NCBI GenBank assembly: GCA_910587905.1 | Contig: CAJUOF010000144.1 | Span: forward strand, 1 to 9,857 | From: an uncultured Lachnospiraceae bacterium | Lineage (GTDB): Bacteria; Bacillota_A; Clostridia; Lachnospirales; Lachnospiraceae | Direction of reading: 5' to 3' | Length of the DNA stretch: 9,857 bases | Shown: piece after piece, positions 6,165 through 9,857 of the stretch | Layout of the letters: each line of letters starts with the position of its first letter | Numbering within the stretch: position 1 is the stretch's first letter | Notes under the pieces: generated by a model | Databases searched by the model: none | Told to the model about the DNA's origin: nothing | The model's input: the letters and a program-made list of their open reading frames with translations, nothing else | Translations under genes and position numbers: made by a program

Positions 6165-6294
6165 TACGCTATTGTGGTTTCATGTGCCCAAATCTCTGAT
6201 GGATGTACATTTTCGTGAAGATCTGTCGGGGGCTGCCATGAGGACATACGGATGACTCGCAGTCGATTAGAAAGAAAACAGGGGTGAACGGTCA
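6165..6294 (+). other. rpoB 5' leader
   Basis: About 130 untranslated bases between the predicted start and the rpoB ATG; with the two promoters and the A-tracts it completes the gene-free stretch 5963-6294. Weak structures are visible: ATGTGCCC (6182-6189) can pair with GG (6201-6202) and GTACAT (6205-6210) with a 2-base bulge, and AATGTAC (6161-6167) is an inverted repeat of GTACATT (6205-6211), so the two pairings compete. There is no clear terminator or attenuator and no recognised riboswitch or T-box. A regulatory role is possible but unproven. Confidence 0.35.
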
Positions 6295-9200
6295 ATGGAA
6301 AATTGCAGAATACGCCCGGCGAAAGCCGGTAAAGGCATCAGGATGAGCTATTCAAGGCAAAAAGAAGTTCTTGAAATGCCGAACCTGATCGAAATCCAGA
6401 AGGATTCCTATCAGTGGTTCCTGAACGAAGGCCTGAAGGAAGTCTTTGAGGACATCTCTCCCATCGCGGACTTCGGCGGGCATTTGAGCCTGGAGTTTGC
6501 TGATTTTACCTTATGTAAAGACGATATTAAATATACAATCGAGGAGTGCAAGGAGCGGGATGCGACCTATGCGGCGCCGCTTAAGGTACGCGTGCGTCTG
6601 ATGAACAAAGAGACGGACGAGATCAGCGAGCATGAAATTTTTATGGGCGACCTGCCCCTGATGACGGACACCGGATCGTTTGTGATCAATGGCGCCGAGC
6701 GGGTAATTGTAAGCCAGTTGGTCCGCTCCCCCGGGATTTATTATGGGATCGCCCATGATAAAGTGGGAAAGACCTTGTATTCCTGTACCGTGATTCCCAA
6801 CCGGGGAGCCTGGCTGGAGTATGAGACGGATTCCAATGACGTGTTTTTTGCCCGCGTGGACCGGACAAGGAAGGTGCCTGTCACGGTGCTTGTGAGAGCG
6901 CTTGGCATCGGGACCAATGCGGAGATTCGGGAGCTCTTTGGAGACGAGCCGAAGATCGAGGCGAGTATTGCAAAGGACACCTCGGACAATTATGAGAGCG
7001 GCCTTTTGGAACTGTACAAGAAGATTCGTCCCGGCGAGCCTCTTTCTGTGGACAGTGCGGAAAGCCTGCTGAACAGTATGTTTTTTGATCCCAGAAGATA
7101 TGATCTGGCGAAGGTGGGCCGGTATAAATTCAATAAAAAGCTTCATTTTAAGAACCGGATCGCAGGCCATGTCCTGGCGGAGGACGTGGTAAATGCGGAA
7201 ACCGGGGAAATCCTGGCGGAGGCCGGCACGAAGCTCTCCAAGGCGCAGGCGGCCGAGATTCAGGACGCGGCTGTTCCTTTTGTATACATTGAGACGGAGA
7301 ACCGGAAGGTGAAGGTCCTCTCGAACCTGATGGTGGATCTCACCGGATATGTGAATTTTGAACCGAAAGATGCGGGGATTACAGAATCAGTATTCTACCC
7401 GGCGCTTAAACCTATACTGGAAGAATATGCCGATGCTTCCGATGAGGAATTGAAGGAGGCCATTCACAGGCATGTTCATGACTTGATTCCGAAGCACATT
7501 ACCAGGGAGGATATCATCGCCTCCATCAATTACAACATGCATTTGGAGGAAGGGATCGGAAACGACGATGACATCGACCATCTGGGCAACCGGCGGATCC
7601 GTTCTGTGGGTGAGCTGCTGCAGAACCAGTATCGGATCGGCCTCTCCAGGATGGAGCGTGTGGTCAGAGAGCGGATGACGACCCAGGACATCGAGGGGAT
7701 CACTCCCCAGTCTTTGATCAATATCAAGCCGGTGACGGCTGCGGTGAAGGAGTTTTTTGGAAGCTCCCAGCTCTCCCAGTTTATGGATCAGAACAATCCG
7801 CTGGCGGAGCTGACCCACAAGAGGCGTCTCTCGGCCCTCGGTCCCGGCGGACTGTCCAGAGAGCGGGCCGGTTTCGAGGTCCGCGACGTGCATTACTCCC
7901 ATTACGGAAGGATGTGCCCCATTGAGACACCGGAAGGTCCCAACATCGGCCTCATCAATTCTCTGGCTACTTATGCGACGGTGAATCAGTATGGCTTCGT
8001 GGAGGCACCTTACCGGCTTGTGGACAGAAGCGCGGATCCGAAGAATCCCGTTGTCACCGACGAGGTGGTGTACTTGACCGCGGACGAGGAGGACAATTAT
8101 ATCGTCGCCCAGGCTAACGAGGCTTTGGATGAAGAGGGACATTTTGTAAGAAATAACGTGTCCGGCCGTTTCCGGGAGGAGACGTCGGAGTTTGAAAAGA
8201 GAAAAGTGGATCTGATGGACGTTTCCCCCAAGATGGTGTTTTCAGCGGCTACGGCCATGATTCCCTTCCTGGAAAACGACGACGCCAACCGTGCTCTGAT
8301 GGGTTCCAACATGCAGAGACAGGCGGTGCCGCTCCTTTCCACCGAAGCCCCCGTGGTGGGCACCGGTATGGAGGGAAAGGAGGCCGTGGACTCCGGCGTC
8401 TGCGTGGTGGCGAAGCGGGCCGGCGTGGTGGAGCGTTCCGCTTCCAATGAGATTGTGATCCGGAATGAGGACGGCGGCAGGGATGTGTACCGTCTCACCA
8501 AGTTCGCGCGGAGCAACCAGAGCAACTGCTACAACCAGAAGCCCATCGTGTTTAAGGGCGACCGGGTGGAGGCCGGGGAGGTCATTGCCGACGGGCCTTC
8601 CACCAGAAACGGAGAGATTGCCCTGGGAAAGAATCCGTTGATCGGATTTATGACCTGGGAGGGCTATAACTACGAGGACGCCGTCCTGTTGAGCGAGCGG
8701 CTGGTGCAGGATGACGTGTATACGTCCGTCCATATCGAGGAATATGAGGCGGAAGCAAGAGATACGAAGCTGGGGCCGGAGGAAATCACGAGAGATGTTC
8801 CCGGCGTGGGCGAAGAAGCTCTTAAGGATCTGGACGAGCGGGGGATTATCCGCATCGGTGCGGAGGTCCGTGCGGGAGATATTCTGGTGGGCAAGGTCAC
8901 TCCCAAGGGGGAGACGGAGCTGACGGCGGAAGAACGGCTGCTTCGCGCGATCTTCGGTGAGAAGGCGAGAGAGGTGAGAGACACCTCTCTGAAAGTGCCT
9001 CACGGCGCTTACGGGATCGTGGTGGACGCCAAGGTTTTCACCAGGGAGAACGGCGACGAGCTCTCCCCCGGTGTCAATGAGACCGTGCGCATTTACATCG
9101 CTCAGAAGAGAAAAATTTCCGTGGGTGACAAGATGGCAGGCCGCCATGGAAACAAGGGCGTGGTCTCCCGGGTGCTCCCCGTGGAGGATATGCCGTTCCT

Positions 9201-9857
9201 TCCCAACGGGCGCCCGCTGGATATCGTGTTAAATCCCCTGGGCGTTCCTTCCCGCATGAACATCGGGCAGGTGCTGGAGATTCATCTTTCTCTGGCGGCC
9301 AGGGCGTTGGGCTTTAATGTGTCCACCCCTGTGTTTGACGGGGCCAATGAGGACGACATCATGGATACTCTGGATCTGGCCAATGATTACGTCAATCTGG
9401 AGTGGGAAGAGTTTGTAAAGAAACATCAGGATTCTCTGCGGCCGGAGGTCATGAGCTTCCTGGAGGAAAATAAGGACCACAGAGAGCTGTGGAAGGGCGT
9501 GCCCATCCAGAGGGACGGTAAGGTGCGTCTCAGAGACGGCCGGACGGGAGAATATTTTGACAGCCCCGTCACCATCGGCCACATGCATTATCTGAAGCTG
9601 CATCATCTGGTGGACGACAAGATCCATGCCCGCTCCACTGGCCCCTACTCCCTGGTCACGCAGCAGCCCCTGGGCGGCAAGGCCCAGTTCGGCGGCCAGC
9701 GCTTCGGTGAGATGGAAGTCTGGGCCCTGGAGGCCTACGGCGCGTCCTACACCCTCCAGGAGATCCTGACGGTCAAGAGCGACGACGTGACCGGGCGCGT
9801 GCATACCTATGAGGCCATCGTCAAGGGCCACAACGTCCCCAAGCCCGGCGTGCCCGA
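6295..9857 (+). CDS. rpoB: DNA-directed RNA polymerase subunit beta (3' end outside the window)
   Basis: Core subunit of RNA polymerase; 1187 codons are present and the frame is still open at the right edge, so only roughly the last hundred residues of a typical clostridial RpoB are missing. The ATG at 6295 follows AGGGGTGA (6280-6287) by 7 bases and gives the family's usual beginning (MENCRIRPAKAGKGIRMSYS). Landmarks: the protrusion/lobe segment INGAERVIVSQLVRSPGIYY (about 131-150), the rifampicin cluster SSQLSQFMDQNNPL to SALGPGG (about 491-518), CPIETPEGPNIGLINSLATY (539-558), the active-site segment VGDKMAGRHGNKG (943-955, Lys946 and Lys954 matching E. coli Lys1065 and Lys1073), and GGKAQFGGQRFGEMEVWALE near 1127-1146. 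Asp498, His508 and Ser513 correspond to E. coli Asp516, His526 and Ser531 and are all wild type; Ala504 replaces Ser522, which is normal in Firmicutes. rpoC presumably follows. rplL is not directly upstream. Confidence 0.98.
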   Translation, partial: MENCRIRPAKAGKGIRMSYSRQKEVLEMPNLIEIQKDSYQWFLNEGLKEVFEDISPIADFGGHLSLEFADFTLCKDDIKYTIEECKERDATYAAPLKVRVRLMNKETDEISEHEIFMGDLPLMTDTGSFVINGAERVIVSQLVRSPGIYYGIAHDKVGKTLYSCTVIPNRGAWLEYETDSNDVFFARVDRTRKVPVTVLVRALGIGTNAEIRELFGDEPKIEASIAKDTSDNYESGLLELYKKIRPGEPLSVDSAESLLNSMFFDPRRYDLAKVGRYKFNKKLHFKNRIAGHVLAEDVVNAETGEILAEAGTKLSKAQAAEIQDAAVPFVYIETENRKVKVLSNLMVDLTGYVNFEPKDAGITESVFYPALKPILEEYADASDEELKEAIHRHVHDLIPKHITREDIIASINYNMHLEEGIGNDDDIDHLGNRRIRSVGELLQNQYRIGLSRMERVVRERMTTQDIEGITPQSLINIKPVTAAVKEFFGSSQLSQFMDQNNPLAELTHKRRLSALGPGGLSRERAGFEVRDVHYSHYGRMCPIETPEGPNIGLINSLATYATVNQYGFVEAPYRLVDRSADPKNPVVTDEVVYLTADEEDNYIVAQANEALDEEGHFVRNNVSGRFREETSEFEKRKVDLMDVSPKMVFSAATAMIPFLENDDANRALMGSNMQRQAVPLLSTEAPVVGTGMEGKEAVDSGVCVVAKRAGVVERSASNEIVIRNEDGGRDVYRLTKFARSNQSNCYNQKPIVFKGDRVEAGEVIADGPSTRNGEIALGKNPLIGFMTWEGYNYEDAVLLSERLVQDDVYTSVHIEEYEAEARDTKLGPEEITRDVPGVGEEALKDLDERGIIRIGAEVRAGDILVGKVTPKGETELTAEERLLRAIFGEKAREVRDTSLKVPHGAYGIVVDAKVFTRENGDELSPGVNETVRIYIAQKRKISVGDKMAGRHGNKGVVSRVLPVEDMPFLPNGRPLDIVLNPLGVPSRMNIGQVLEIHLSLAARALGFNVSTPVFDGANEDDIMDTLDLANDYVNLEWEEFVKKHQDSLRPEVMSFLEENKDHRELWKGVPIQRDGKVRLRDGRTGEYFDSPVTIGHMHYLKLHHLVDDKIHARSTGPYSLVTQQPLGGKAQFGGQRFGEMEVWALEAYGASYTLQEILTVKSDDVTGRVHTYEAIVKGHNVPKPGVP

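Noticed and set aside
6199..6255. Possible 18-residue leader peptide (ATG 6199 to TGA) in the rpoB leader
   Set aside because: It has no Shine-Dalgarno sequence, no run of a single amino acid codon and no following attenuator; chance frames of this size are expected.
6047..6295. An 82-codon minus-strand frame covering the intergenic region before rpoB
   Set aside because: It would start at a TTG overlapping the rpoB start, has no ribosome binding site, and runs through both promoters and the A-tracts.
7387..8142. Long minus-strand frames opposite rpoB (also 8242-9147 and 9229-9831)
   Set aside because: rpoB is continuous and conserved through this region on the + strand; the His/Leu/Arg-rich antisense translations are typical shadows.

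Overview
The window reads as ordinary chromosomal DNA from a low-to-mid-GC, Gram-positive anaerobe of the Clostridia, most likely a gut Lachnospiraceae. The evidence is the RpoB N-terminus (MSYSRQKEVLEMPNLIEIQK style), strong AGGAGG ribosome binding sites, a Lys-rich signal peptide with an LAAC lipobox, and Rho-independent terminators. The family-level placement is from memory of related proteins, not from a search. I see no mobile element, CRISPR array, tRNA, rRNA or phage gene.

Left part (1-3737, all + strand): the end of a CUT2-type (ribose/galactose-like) sugar ABC importer operon. The order is ATPase (cut by the left edge), permease, lipoprotein substrate-binding protein, then a ketose 3-epimerase of the D-tagatose/D-psicose (allulose) 3-epimerase family. 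The likely logic is import of a ketose or related rare sugar followed by C3 epimerisation into a common ketose. A perfect 11-bp hairpin sits between the binding-protein gene and the epimerase gene. A long hairpin terminator closes the unit at 3753-3794.

Middle part (3795-5962): glycerol kinase (glpK) on the + strand, with its own sigma-A-type promoter (TTGAAA-17-TACAAT), a GTG start and a terminator. It converges on a minus-strand gene for a small, single-pass membrane-anchored, very basic protein of unknown function. The hairpin between them can probably serve both genes. The glycerol kinase appears to lack the histidine that HPr phosphorylates in many Firmicutes enzymes (Gln229 is there instead).

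Right part (5963-9857): a 332-bp divergent intergenic region, then rpoB (RNA polymerase beta subunit), cut by the right edge. The intergenic region holds a near-consensus promoter for the unknown gene (TTGCAA-17-TATAAT, minus strand), a run of helically phased A-tracts, and a TTGACA/extended -10 promoter for rpoB followed by a leader of about 130 nt. Unusually, rplL is not directly upstream of rpoB, so rpoB seems to begin its own transcription unit. The rifampicin-binding cluster is of the susceptible type at the main resistance positions.

I found no convincing new multi-gene system. The points most worth checking are the rpoB context and its phased A-tract promoter, the unknown basic membrane protein next to it, the HPr-site change in GlpK, and the sugar specificity of the importer/epimerase set.
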